Assembly: GCF_016862175.1 (NCBI RefSeq)
Contig: NZ_BOML01000034.1
Location: 87,652-151,651 of the forward strand
DNA from: Paractinoplanes durhamensis
GTDB taxonomy: Bacteria; Actinomycetota; Actinomycetes; Mycobacteriales; Micromonosporaceae
Reading direction: 5' to 3'
DNA: 64,000 nt
Part shown: in pieces, positions 28,082 to 36,223 of the stretch
Numbering within the stretch: position 1 is the first letter of the stretch
Layout: every line of letters begins with the position of its first letter
Translations under genes and position numbers: made by a program
The notes under the pieces: generated by a model
The model's database searches: none
What the model saw: only the letters and a program-made list of their open reading frames with translations
What the model was told of the DNA's origin: nothing

Positions 28082-29332
28082 TCAAAGCGGGAACATGCCC
28101 ACCCGCCCGTGGTACTCATGGCCCAGCTCATCGGTGTCCGAGCCAACAAGCAGCCCATGCGGCACCACCAGGAAGCAACGAACCCCGACCCCCCGAGAGC
28201 GGGTCGGGTTCCAGCTGAGGGCCCGCCCGGTAACAGGGCTCACCGCCCCGATCCCCGGCCGGGAGACCGCCCCCGCCCCCGGCCCCTTGGCGTCGGTGCC
28301 ATACGGGTTGTCGAAGTAGCGTTGGTGCCCACCGAGGTAAACGGCCGACCCGGTGACCGAGAGCGCATAAAGCGAATCCCCACCGGTCCGCTGCACCCAG
28401 GTCGGGTTGTGCCGCCCATTACCAACAGTCTCGAACCGGGCCGCCGAGTCGCAGAGCCGGTCCGGCGAGGACGCCCGCCCGGTCGCGGCGACCACGAAAT
28501 ACCCACCGTCCGGCGAGAACTTGACCTGCCGCAGGTAGGTGTCGAAGCCCTTCATGCAGGCCGGCTTGTAGGCGTCGGTGTACCAGTTCAGCAGGGTCGC
28601 CCGCGGCCCGGCGACGTCGAACATGGCGATCTGGGTGCGGTCGTAGCCACCGGCCTTCAGCAGCGCCCCGATCGCGACCAGCCGGCGGCCGTCGGGGGAG
28701 ATGTCGAAGTGCTCGACCCGGGTGCGGCTCAGGCCGGGCGCGGTGAGCCGCGCGTCGAACCCGGTGTCGACCGCGCCGGTGGTCGTGTTCATCCGGGCCA
28801 GAGCGTCCCGCTCCACCCCGTTGATGGCCGAGAACGTGCCGGCCGCGTACAGCAGGGAACCGCGCGCCTGCACCGCCCGGACGTCGCCCCAGTTGATCGA
28901 CGCCCGGAAGGACGAGACCCGCTCACCGTCCATGTCCAGCCGGGCCAGCCCGCGCTGGGCGGAGCCGTTGACCGACTTGAACGCCCCACCGGCGTAGACC
29001 GTGCTGTCCGGTCCGGTGGCGAGCGAGTAGACCGCGCCGTCCACCTCGGGGGCGAACGATCGGATCTCGCCGTCGCTCAGCCCGAACGCGAAGAGGTTCT
29101 TGCGGGCGTAGGTGTGCCGGCGGCTGCTGTCGGCGACCTTGGTGAAGGAGCCGCCGACCACGACGGTGTCGCCGACCAGAGCCATGCTCCAGACGGTGCC
29201 GTCGAGAACGTGCGGGGTGAAATCGACCGGGTTGGCCGAGACGATGGCGGACTGGGCCGGGTCGGCCTCGGCCGGATGCGCGCACGCCACAGCGGCGGCG
29301 ACGAGGACTGCGGCGGCGAGCAGGCGACGCAT
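28082..29332 (-). CDS. secreted beta-propeller (delta-60/WD40-like) protein
   Basis: A 416-residue exported protein. The start ATG 29332 gives an N-terminus MRRLLAAAVLVAAAVACAHPA, which reads as a signal peptide; VACAH could be a lipobox-like cleavage site. The mature part has repeated propeller blades with VVVGGSFT, VYAGGAFKSVNGS, LYAAGTFSAING, VYLGGHQ, separated by about 45 residues, the delta-60 or kelch-like pattern. Such proteins are surface-attached binding modules; ligand unknown. The upstream region is 84 bases to glbO. Confidence 0.75.
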   Translation of the reverse strand: MRRLLAAAVLVAAAVACAHPAEADPAQSAIVSANPVDFTPHVLDGTVWSMALVGDTVVVGGSFTKVADSSRRHTYARKNLFAFGLSDGEIRSFAPEVDGAVYSLATGPDSTVYAGGAFKSVNGSAQRGLARLDMDGERVSSFRASINWGDVRAVQARGSLLYAAGTFSAINGVERDALARMNTTTGAVDTGFDARLTAPGLSRTRVEHFDISPDGRRLVAIGALLKAGGYDRTQIAMFDVAGPRATLLNWYTDAYKPACMKGFDTYLRQVKFSPDGGYFVVAATGRASSPDRLCDSAARFETVGNGRHNPTWVQRTGGDSLYALSVTGSAVYLGGHQRYFDNPYGTDAKGPGAGAVSRPGIGAVSPVTGRALSWNPTRSRGVGVRCFLVVPHGLLVGSDTDELGHEYHGRVGMFPL

Positions 29333-29415
29333 GGGGGCGGCTCCAGGGCACGGATGATCGGATGGATTTGTCATCTGATCAAACGAGCGGCCGGCACACC
29401 CGGAAACGGAATGGA

Positions 29416-29805
29416 TCAGGCATTGACCATGAAGTAGGCGGCCCGCTCCAGGTAGTCCCACAGCGCGGTCTCGTGCTCCTTGGGCAGGCCGATCGAGTCG
29501 ACGGCGTCGCGCATGTGCTTGAGCCAGGCGTCCCGGGCGGCCTCGTCGACCACGAACGGCGCGTGCCGCATCCGCAGGCGCGGGTGACCCCGGCTGGCCG
29601 AGTAGGTGTTGGGTCCGCCCCAGTACTGCATCAGGAACAGCGTCAGCCGGTCGGCGGCCGGGCCCAGATCCTCCTCCGGGTACATCGGGCGGAGCAGCGG
29701 GTCCTCGGCCACGCCCTCGTAGAACTTCGCGACGAGCCGGCGGAACGTGGGTTCGCCGCCGATCGCCTCGAAAAAGGTGATGTCTTCCGGAGAGGGTGCG
29801 CTCAC
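29416..29805 (-). CDS. glbO: group II truncated haemoglobin
   Basis: A 129-residue trHbO. Tyr B10 in KFYEG (Tyr29), the conserved MYPEEDLGPA turn, the proximal His F8 in RMRHAPF (His81) and Trp G8 in DAWLKHM (Trp94) are all present. This is very close to the mycobacterial protein, which binds oxygen tightly and handles NO and peroxide. GTG 29805 overlaps the stop of the upstream MFS gene (GTGA), so it is co-translated with the transporter. Ends in FMVNA. Confidence 0.93.
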   Translation of the reverse strand: MSAPSPEDITFFEAIGGEPTFRRLVAKFYEGVAEDPLLRPMYPEEDLGPAADRLTLFLMQYWGGPNTYSASRGHPRLRMRHAPFVVDEAARDAWLKHMRDAVDSIGLPKEHETALWDYLERAAYFMVNA

Positions 29806-31220
29806 GCGTCCATCCTGCCAGCAGCCGCTGGACGGTCGGGTGTGACGCTCGTCGTGGCGGCCGGCGCGACCTCGGGGGAGAGGGCGGGTGCCGGCACGGT
29901 GGGTGCGTCGGCCGGCGGGTAGGTGGCCGACGCCTCCTCGATGGCGGCCTCGAACGTCTCTTCGCTGGGCCAGCGGGCCGACAGGTAGGCCATCGCGGCG
30001 GTGCCGGCCAGCCCGGTGAGGCCGACCACCGCGGGCAGCCAGAACAGGTCGGCGAGCAGGCCGGTGACCATGACACCGGCGAACTGGGCGAGCTGGATGC
30101 CGCCCTGGATGACGCCGAACGCCCGGGCGCGGTAGCCGTGCGGCAGCATCAGCACGAACTTGCCGTTCAGGGTGGGCGACAGCCCGCCCGCGGCGACACC
30201 GGAGATGGCGACGATCAGCACGACGATCGGCATCGGCGGGTCGAACGCCGCCGGGACCAGGGCGAGGCAGGCCAGGATCGCGAACGGGCGGATCAGCCGG
30301 TCGCGCAGGGCCGGGCTGGCCAGCCGGGTGATGAGCAGGCCGCCGACCACGAAGCCGATCGGGTTGGCCGCCATGATCAGGCCCTGGTTGAGGCCGCGGG
30401 CGGCCGCGTCGCCGCTGCCCTCGGCGGCCCAGGCGACGGCCAGGCTCTCCGGCGCGATCACGAACAGGCTCATCACGAACACCATCAGCGCGATCGAGCG
30501 CAGCACCGGGCGGCCGAAGACGAGCTGGAAGCCCTCGCCGGACTCGTGCAGCAGGTGGGTGCGCTGGGCCCGGGTGCGGGTGGCCGGCCGGGGCCGGACG
30601 CCGCGGGCGATCACCGCCGCCGAGAGCGCGAACGTCAGCGCGTCGGCGGCGAGCGCCACCCGCGGGCTGATCGTGGTCGCGATGGTCGCCCCGGCCAGGT
30701 AGCCCAGGACCATGGCGGCCTGGGTGGTGGTCTGGTTGATGGCGATCGCGGTGGGCAGCTTTTCCCGGCCGACCAGCTGCGGCAGCAGCGCGGATCGGGC
30801 CGCCTGGGTCGGCGGCATGCCGAGGCTGGCCAGGAAGACCAGGACCAGCATCGCCCAGACCGGCATGTGCGGGACCAGCAGCAGGGCGATCGGCACCATC
30901 CGGGACAGGTCCGCGATGATCAGGACCCGGCGGTACGGATAGCGCTCGGCCAGGGCGGAGAGAAGCGTCCCGCCGATGATCCAGGGGAGGAACGAGACGC
31001 CGAAGGCCGCCGCCGACAGGAGCACCGATTCGCTCTGCTGGTAGACCAGCACGGTGACCGCGGCCTTGGACAGATAGTCCCCGGCCCAGTTCACCATCAG
31101 CGACAGATAGATCGCTCGGTACTCACGGACGGCGAAGACGTCCCGGAAAGTCACCGGTCGGCTCCGCTCAGTCACGGTTTTGGCTCGGTCGGCCGCCCGT
31201 GCAGCGGGGTCATCGGACAC
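29802..31220 (-). CDS. MFS transporter
   Basis: A 472-residue major facilitator with about 12 hydrophobic segments. The N-terminal half has the usual loop between helices 2 and 3 (LSALAERYPYRRVLIIADL). It resembles the MFS_3/enterobactin-exporter-like group. Start GTG 31220 is chosen because GGAGG lies 5 bases upstream; longer in-frame starts up to 31310 add an arginine-rich leader without a ribosome site. Coupling with glbO suggests a shared transcript but not a substrate. Confidence 0.88.
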   Translation of the reverse strand: MSDDPAARAADRAKTVTERSRPVTFRDVFAVREYRAIYLSLMVNWAGDYLSKAAVTVLVYQQSESVLLSAAAFGVSFLPWIIGGTLLSALAERYPYRRVLIIADLSRMVPIALLLVPHMPVWAMLVLVFLASLGMPPTQAARSALLPQLVGREKLPTAIAINQTTTQAAMVLGYLAGATIATTISPRVALAADALTFALSAAVIARGVRPRPATRTRAQRTHLLHESGEGFQLVFGRPVLRSIALMVFVMSLFVIAPESLAVAWAAEGSGDAAARGLNQGLIMAANPIGFVVGGLLITRLASPALRDRLIRPFAILACLALVPAAFDPPMPIVVLIVAISGVAAGGLSPTLNGKFVLMLPHGYRARAFGVIQGGIQLAQFAGVMVTGLLADLFWLPAVVGLTGLAGTAAMAYLSARWPSEETFEAAIEEASATYPPADAPTVPAPALSPEVAPAATTSVTPDRPAAAGRMDA

Positions 31221-31424
31221 CAGGTCCTCCATCGATCTCGGCACTCGCCGGGTCGCGACGATCGCCGGGGCACGCCCGCTGGGTGGGCCCGGCGGAACGT
31301 GATGCCGCATGTGCAGATGCTCAAGCGGATTCTGCCCGATCGTCCGAGTCGATGCTAGGGCGTACGGCCGGATTGTCGGCCGTTCGGTGGAGGGTGACTA
31401 TCCCCCGGAAGAACTAATCCCAGC

Positions 31425-32498
31425 TCAAGACCGCTTGTCCGGGTCCGGGTCCGGTTCAGAAGGTCGCAAATACGCGGGCGGTACCGCCGCGCGTGGCATC
31501 AATCGAGAGGCGGCGATGCGTTCGGAGAGGCCGCCCAGGTCCAGGGCCTCCATCAGCGCGCGGCGCAGCTCCCGTTGAAGAACCCCCTGACCGTCCGCGG
31601 TGGTCTTCGCGATGGTCCGGATGACCGCGCCGTCGACGGTCAGCTGCTCGACACCCACGACGTCCGGCGGTTCGAGGAACTCGTTCTGGTGCTCGGGCGA
31701 CTCGGCCACCATCTCGGCCGCCGTGCGCAGCACGCTGATCGCCTCTTCCGAGTTGACGAAGCCGATCGGGATGTCGATCACGACGAGCGCCCAGCCCTGG
31801 CTCTTGTTGCCGACCCGCACGATCTCGCCGTTCCGGATGTACCAGAGCACCCCGCGCATGTCCCGGACCGTGGTGATCCGCAGGCCGACCGTGTCGACGA
31901 CGCCGACCGCTTCGCCGAGGTCGACCGTGTCGCCCACCCCGTACTGGTCCTCCAGTAGCATGAACAGGCCGGCTATCAGGTCCTTGACCAGGCTCTGCGC
32001 GCCGAAGCCGAGGGCCACCCCGACGATGCCCGCGCTGGCCAGCAGCGGGCCCAGGTTGAAGCCGAGCTCGCCGAAGACCAGCAGGACGGCCATCGTGAAC
32101 ACCACGGCGGTGACGAAGCTGCGCAGCACCGAGCCGATCGCCTCGGCCCGCTGCCGGCGCCGCTCCGGGATGAACTGCCCTTCCTCGGCGGTCGCGGTCG
32201 CCTTCTCCTTCAGCGGCTTCAGCAGGGCCGGCATCGCGGCCCGGCTGGTGCTGTTGGTGAGCCGTTTGATCGCCCGGTGCAGCAGGAAGCGGATCAGCAT
32301 CGCGATCAGGATGATCGCCAGGATCCGCAGCGGCTTCACGATGACCCAGTAGCTGGAGTTGGCCAGCCACCGGTTGCCGGTCCAGTCGTAGACGCGACTG
32401 CACACCACGTCGGTGTCACAGATCCTGGTCACGTCGATCGACTCGAAGACCGACGGAGTGCCGGCGGCGGGGCCGGGAGTAGGGGCGAGAAGCAACAC
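31425..32498 (-). CDS. small-conductance mechanosensitive channel (MscS family)
   Basis: A 357-residue membrane channel. Transmembrane helices lie near residues 50-72 and 125-160; the pore-lining helix and following strand read GIVGVALGFGAQSLVKDLIAG near 155-175, the MscS signature. A cytoplasmic beta/alpha-beta domain follows (VGDTVDLGEAVGVVDTVGLR, VRNGEIVRVGNKSQGW-like). It releases solutes on hypo-osmotic shock. Start GTG 32498 is followed by a hydrophobic leader. The C-terminal tail is Pro/Asp-rich. It is divergent from the HNH gene with 190 bases between. Confidence 0.93.
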   Translation of the reverse strand: MLLLAPTPGPAAGTPSVFESIDVTRICDTDVVCSRVYDWTGNRWLANSSYWVIVKPLRILAIILIAMLIRFLLHRAIKRLTNSTSRAAMPALLKPLKEKATATAEEGQFIPERRRQRAEAIGSVLRSFVTAVVFTMAVLLVFGELGFNLGPLLASAGIVGVALGFGAQSLVKDLIAGLFMLLEDQYGVGDTVDLGEAVGVVDTVGLRITTVRDMRGVLWYIRNGEIVRVGNKSQGWALVVIDIPIGFVNSEEAISVLRTAAEMVAESPEHQNEFLEPPDVVGVEQLTVDGAVIRTIAKTTADGQGVLQRELRRALMEALDLGGLSERIAASRLMPRAAVPPAYLRPSEPDPDPDKRS

Positions 32499-32688
32499 GG
32501 AGAGCTACCGTACCGGGCGAAGCTGAGCCCGCTTTCAGGTGTCACACAGCTCACTGACCTCAGACGTTTACCGGACGGCTACGGATTGCGCTCGCAATTT
32601 GGTCATCCATCAGGGACTATTGGCGCACGGACCATGGCCGAAGACGTCTCGGGAGCGGTTGACAGACCAACACCGGAGGGTGATCGCG

Positions 32689-33237
32689 ATGCCTGACATA
32701 CGACCTGCAGTGGGCTCATCCGCGTTAGTTCTGAACGCCACCTACGAGCCGCTGTGCGTCGTATCGGTGCGTCGAGCGACCATTCTCGTGCTGACCGCCA
32801 AGGCGGAGTGCGTCTCCGACGGCGACGGCATCCTGCACTCGGTGCACACCAATCTTCCGATTCCCTCGGTGGTCCGCCTCACGCGGTACGTGAAGGTTCC
32901 GTACCGCACGCACATCGGCCTGTCCCGCCGCGCGATCTTCGCCCGGGACGGCGGCCGCTGCGCCTACTGCCGCGGATCGGCCGAGACCATCGACCACGTG
33001 TTCCCGCGCAGCCGTGGCGGGCTGCACGCCTGGGAGAACGTCGTGGCCGCCTGCGCCAAGTGCAACCACAGCAAAGGCGACAAGACACCGGCCGAGCTGG
33101 GGTGGCGGCTACATTCGGTGCCGGCCGCACCACGCGGGGTGGCTTGGCGGGTTCTCGGACACCGCACGCCAGACCCGCGATGGGCCGACTGGCTCGATCT
33201 CCCTGCCGCCCCGGCCGTACAGGCCGAGGCGGCTTGA
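32689..33237 (+). CDS. HNH endonuclease
   Basis: A 182-residue HNH protein of the actinobacterial Rv2469c type. Residues 1-85 form a conserved N-terminal domain (LVLNATYEPLCVVSVRRA, PSVVRLTRYVKVPYR). The nuclease part has a structural zinc set Cys91-Cys94 and Cys122-Cys125, with Asp102-His103, Asn117 and His127 as active-site candidates. Its cellular target is unknown; it is a housekeeping member, not a restriction or intron nuclease. ATG 32689 follows CGGAGGG at a good distance. Confidence 0.9.
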   Translation: MPDIRPAVGSSALVLNATYEPLCVVSVRRATILVLTAKAECVSDGDGILHSVHTNLPIPSVVRLTRYVKVPYRTHIGLSRRAIFARDGGRCAYCRGSAETIDHVFPRSRGGLHAWENVVAACAKCNHSKGDKTPAELGWRLHSVPAAPRGVAWRVLGHRTPDPRWADWLDLPAAPAVQAEAA

Positions 33238-33244
33238 TTTTTTC

Positions 33245-34072
33245 CTAGGCCTTTCGGGTCTCGACCAAGGACGCGAACACCACCACGTTGTCCTGGTAGC
33301 CGGTCTTGCCGCCGACCCACTTGCCGCCGCAGGTCATCAGCCGCAGCGACGGGCGGCTGAAGTCGCCATAGACCCGCTGCACCGGCAGCTTGCCCTTGTC
33401 GAAGTGCTCGACCGAGTTGATCTCGAAGATGGCCACCGAGTTGTCCGCGCGCAGTACCTCGATGCGCTGCCCCGGCTTGAGCTTGGGCAGGTCGTAGAAG
33501 ACCGACGGTCCGGTCCGGGTGTCGGCGTGCCCGACGATCAGGGCCGGCCCGAACTGGCCGGGGCTCGGCCCGCCGTCGAACCAGCCGGCCTCGTTGTGCC
33601 GCTTCAGCGGGGGCACGCCCACCGAGCCGTCGGTGGCCAGGCCGACGTCGAGGATCGGCGCCTCCACCTTGATCGACGGGATGGTGAGCCGCTCCGGCCG
33701 GCTCGGGTCGAGCACCGGGAAGGCACGCGGCGGCGGCTCGGCCGACGCCTTGCCGCCGAAGAGGTCGGGCAGGTCGATGCTGGTCGCGGCGCCGATGCCC
33801 ATCGCCACCATGAACAGCCCGAGGAACACCAGGGCGAGCACGATCAGCCCGACCGGCCAGGGTCGCTTGCCGCGGATGGGCCGGGGCGGGTCCTTGGGCC
33901 GGGGCCGCGGTTGCGGTGCCCGGAAGGGGGGTCGGCCCGGGACGCTCGGCGGCGGCGGCAACGGCCCGGTGATGGTGCCGGGCGGGGGCGCGGCGATGAC
34001 CTGGGCAGGCTGCTTGCGCAGGACCGACTCGGGCATGCGGGAGCCGGTCACCGGCGTCTGTCGGCGGGCCAT
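33245..34072 (-). CDS. class F sortase
   Basis: A 275-residue transpeptidase. Residues 1-70 are a Pro/Arg-rich cytoplasmic stretch, then a transmembrane helix (VGLIVLALVFLGLFMVAMGIG) and an extracellular sortase domain. The catalytic His is in VGHADT (His182) and the nucleophile Cys in LMTCGG (Cys248). After the Cys the sequence reads GYQDNVVVFA with no arginine between Cys and the last strand, so the usual catalytic Arg is not obvious; Arg240 or Arg244 may serve. It is 8 bases downstream of a gene encoding a cell-wall-type substrate. Confidence 0.9.
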   Translation of the reverse strand: MARRQTPVTGSRMPESVLRKQPAQVIAAPPPGTITGPLPPPPSVPGRPPFRAPQPRPRPKDPPRPIRGKRPWPVGLIVLALVFLGLFMVAMGIGAATSIDLPDLFGGKASAEPPPRAFPVLDPSRPERLTIPSIKVEAPILDVGLATDGSVGVPPLKRHNEAGWFDGGPSPGQFGPALIVGHADTRTGPSVFYDLPKLKPGQRIEVLRADNSVAIFEINSVEHFDKGKLPVQRVYGDFSRPSLRLMTCGGKWVGGKTGYQDNVVVFASLVETRKA

Positions 34073-34080
34073 CGGCGGCC

Positions 34081-34569
34081 TCAGCCGAAGCGGCGTCGTC
34101 GCAGGGTCACAATCCAGAGGGCTGCACCGGCTCCGATGACGGCCAGCCCCGATCCGATCAGCATCGGCGCGTTGCGGCCCGGTGCCATGCCGCCCCCGCC
34201 GGTGGCCGGGCCCTGAGCCGGCTCGACCTTGGCGACCACGTGCAGGGTGGCCGTGGCGGTCTTGCCGTCCGGGCAGCGCAGGTCGGCCCGGTAGTCACCC
34301 GGGCGAGTGCCGGACGGGATGCGCACCGTGGCGGTGAGCAGACCGTATTGGGGTGTGACGGTGGCCGCACCGAACAATGCCGACGAGACGGTCGCCGACT
34401 TGAGGTTGTCGTCGCAGGAGGCACGCAGGCCGACCTGGTCACCGGCCGGCACCGTGCTGGGGTTGATCTCGAGATAGATGGCCGCGGCGTGCGCCGCGGG
34501 CATATCGAGGAACAGGACGAACAGGCCCATGAGCAGCGCCGACAGGGCGGCGGGGACGGACAGGCGCAT
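34081..34569 (-). CDS. secreted protein with sortase-substrate-like C-terminus
   Basis: A 162-residue protein with a signal peptide (ALSALLMGLFVLFLDMPAAHA), a beta-rich mature domain with two cysteines (RASCDDN, LRCPDGK) and a C-terminal part PATGGGGM followed by a transmembrane helix (LIGSGLAVIGAGAALWIV) and RRRR tail. This order, motif-helix-basic tail, is that of sortase substrates, with PATGG in place of LPXTG. It stands directly upstream of the class F sortase in one operon, with AGGAGGGGG before ATG 34569. Function of the mature domain is not recognised. Confidence 0.75.
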   Translation of the reverse strand: MRLSVPAALSALLMGLFVLFLDMPAAHAAAIYLEINPSTVPAGDQVGLRASCDDNLKSATVSSALFGAATVTPQYGLLTATVRIPSGTRPGDYRADLRCPDGKTATATLHVVAKVEPAQGPATGGGGMAPGRNAPMLIGSGLAVIGAGAALWIVTLRRRRFG

Positions 34570-34764
34570 GAGATCCCCCTCCTGCCGTTCGCGAGCACGA
34601 GGGCACGAACGGCGCGTGAGGGTGATTTTCGCACCTCCATGCCATCTTCGCGTAGATCCCCAGAGCGTGAGACCCGGGTTTGGAACCCGACGGTCCGGCA
34701 CGACTCGCTCTCCGCTACCGTGACAGTTGTTCGGATCAACTGGGAATACAGGCGCCTGGGGGCG

Positions 34765-35067
34765 TTGAGGTTGTCGATTTCAAGCACCGTTCTGGTCTTC
34801 GTGATCATTCCGGCGGGGGTCATCCTGCTGGTGGCGTCGCTCGTCTTCTCCGGCAGCGACCGCACCCGGCGCACCCGCCGCTACCGTCCGGGCCGGCCCT
34901 ACGACTTCCAGCCGATCTGGTTCCTGGCCTCGCCGGAGCTGGTCGCGGGAGTGGGCGGCGCCGACGGCCACCACGCCCGGGCGGCCATCGAGGCTCCGGT
35001 CCTCGAGGATGCCGCCGGTGCCCGGGTCCTGCCCGGCCCTACAGGAGGCGCAAGTGACAGTTGGTGA
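34765..35067 (+). CDS. ctaJ: small membrane protein, CtaJ-like subunit of aa3-type cytochrome oxidase
   Basis: A 100-residue protein with one transmembrane helix near residues 8-28, then a basic RTRRTRRYRPGRPYDFQPIWFLASPE stretch (described in part: RPGRPYDFQPIWFL) and a C-terminus GPTGGASDSW. From memory the mycobacterial supercomplex subunit CtaJ has the same helix, YRPGRP and TGGASD-W pattern and is also next to a DUF5130 gene. The start is uncertain: TTG 34765 is used, with TTG 34771 and upstream GTG codons as alternatives. The stop lies inside the next gene (14-base overlap). Confidence 0.55.
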   Translation: MRLSISSTVLVFVIIPAGVILLVASLVFSGSDRTRRTRRYRPGRPYDFQPIWFLASPELVAGVGGADGHHARAAIEAPVLEDAAGARVLPGPTGGASDSW

Positions 35068-35527
35068 CGTGGGGGCGCAGCAGCCGCTGACCGCTCTCCA
35101 GAAGCCGGGTGGTGACACCCTGGCCGCCGCGCCCGAGCAGACCCGGGCGGCCACCGGCGACCAACTCGCCGACGGTCCGTTCACGACCCGTCAGCTCCTG
35201 CGCCTCGACGAGGCGTTGCGGGTCGCCGACAAGCAGACCGGCCTGACCTTCAGCGTCTACATCGGTGAGCTGGCGACCCCGAGCCGGCCGGCCGCCGAGG
35301 CGCTGCAGAAGCAGATCGAGGACGCCGACCACGCCGTCCTCATCGCGGTCTCGCCCAACCAGCGCAAGCTGGAGATCGTGACCGGCAACGAGGCCCGCAA
35401 ACGGATCTCCGACCGGGACGCGAAGCTGGCCGGCCTGTCGATGGCGGCCGCGTTCGCCGGCGGCGACCTGGCCGGGGGCGTGCTCGCCGGCATCGACCAG
35501 CTGGCCTCGCACGCGGGCAAGCACTGA
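35054..35527 (+). CDS. DUF5130 family protein
   Basis: A 157-residue protein of the actinobacterial DUF5130 family (M. tuberculosis Rv2468c-like, related to TPM domains). Visible core: LSVYIGEL-type strand (TFSVYIGELAT), DADHAVLIAVSPNQRKLEIVTG near residues 95-120, and a Gly/Ala-rich C-terminal helix pair (LSMAAAFAGGDLAGGVLAG). Members have no known reaction. Start GTG 35054 follows AGGAGGCG and overlaps the preceding gene, so the pair is coupled. A strong terminator follows 12 bases after the stop. Confidence 0.85.
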   Translation: MTVGDVGAQQPLTALQKPGGDTLAAAPEQTRAATGDQLADGPFTTRQLLRLDEALRVADKQTGLTFSVYIGELATPSRPAAEALQKQIEDADHAVLIAVSPNQRKLEIVTGNEARKRISDRDAKLAGLSMAAAFAGGDLAGGVLAGIDQLASHAGKH

Positions 35528-35538
35528 AGCCATTCGTC

Positions 35539-35568
35539 AAAAGGGGCCCTCGATTGAGGGCCCCTTTT
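35539..35568. terminator. rho-independent terminator
   Basis: A perfect 13-bp stem AAAAGGGGCCCTC (35539-35551) with 35556-35568, loop GATT, ending in TTTT. The A- and T-runs at both ends make it functional in either direction; it ends the ctaJ-DUF5130 operon. Confidence 0.92.
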
Positions 35569-35656
35569 GCATGTGCCAAATCAGCGGGAAATCCGGCGGT
35601 AACAACCGACTGTTAGTAGGCTTGCACTCCGCGTACACCCCAATGTCGGAGGTGTG

Positions 35657-36223
35657 ATGACGACGCAGGCCGCGAGCCCGCCGGTCCGGTGGAGTGCCCC
35701 GGAAGGCGCCTGGACCGAGCCCGATCTCCATCTGTTCCCGCAGGACGGCCACCGTTACGAGATCGTCGACGGCAGCCTGCACGCCTCACCCCCGCCGCCC
35801 GCGTCGCACGAGACGATCGTCGCCGCGGTCGTGGCGGCCCTGCGCGCGGCCGCGCCGCCCGGCTGGTGGGTCTGCGACCGCCTCGGCGTGCAGATCGGCA
35901 GCAGCAACCTGGTGCCGGATGTGACCGTGCTGCGCCCCCGCTCCTCCGGTCGGGTCTGGAGCGACCCGGCGGACGTGGCCCTGATCGTCGAGGTGGAGAC
36001 CGCGGCCACCCGCCGCTACGACCGCATCCTCAAGCCCACCCTGTACGCGGAGGGCGGCATCGGATCGTACTGGCGGGTGGAGACCGGCCAGACCAGCCCG
36101 ATCCTGCGCACATACCTTCTGGGCGGTGCCCGCTACCGGGCCCAACACAGCATCGAGGGCGCCGAGCCGGTCAAGCTCGACGCCCCCTATCCGATCCGGA
36201 TCGCTCCTGGCGGCTGGGCCTAA
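35657..36223 (+). CDS. Uma2 family (PD-(D/E)XK fold) endonuclease
   Basis: A 188-residue Uma2/DUF820 protein. It has the family segments HRYEIVDGSL near 33-42, the central VPDVTVLRP near 92, VALIVEVET near 112 in the catalytic-acid position, and RYDRILKPTLYAEGGIGSYWRV near 121. The nuclease lysine may be LK in DRILKP. Members are expanded in actinobacteria and cyanobacteria, often as singletons; biological role is unclear. GGAGGT precedes ATG 35657 closely (4 bases); GTG 35654 is possible. The stop overlaps the convergent pepN stop by 4 bases. Confidence 0.85.
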   Translation: MTTQAASPPVRWSAPEGAWTEPDLHLFPQDGHRYEIVDGSLHASPPPPASHETIVAAVVAALRAAAPPGWWVCDRLGVQIGSSNLVPDVTVLRPRSSGRVWSDPADVALIVEVETAATRRYDRILKPTLYAEGGIGSYWRVETGQTSPILRTYLLGGARYRAQHSIEGAEPVKLDAPYPIRIAPGGWA

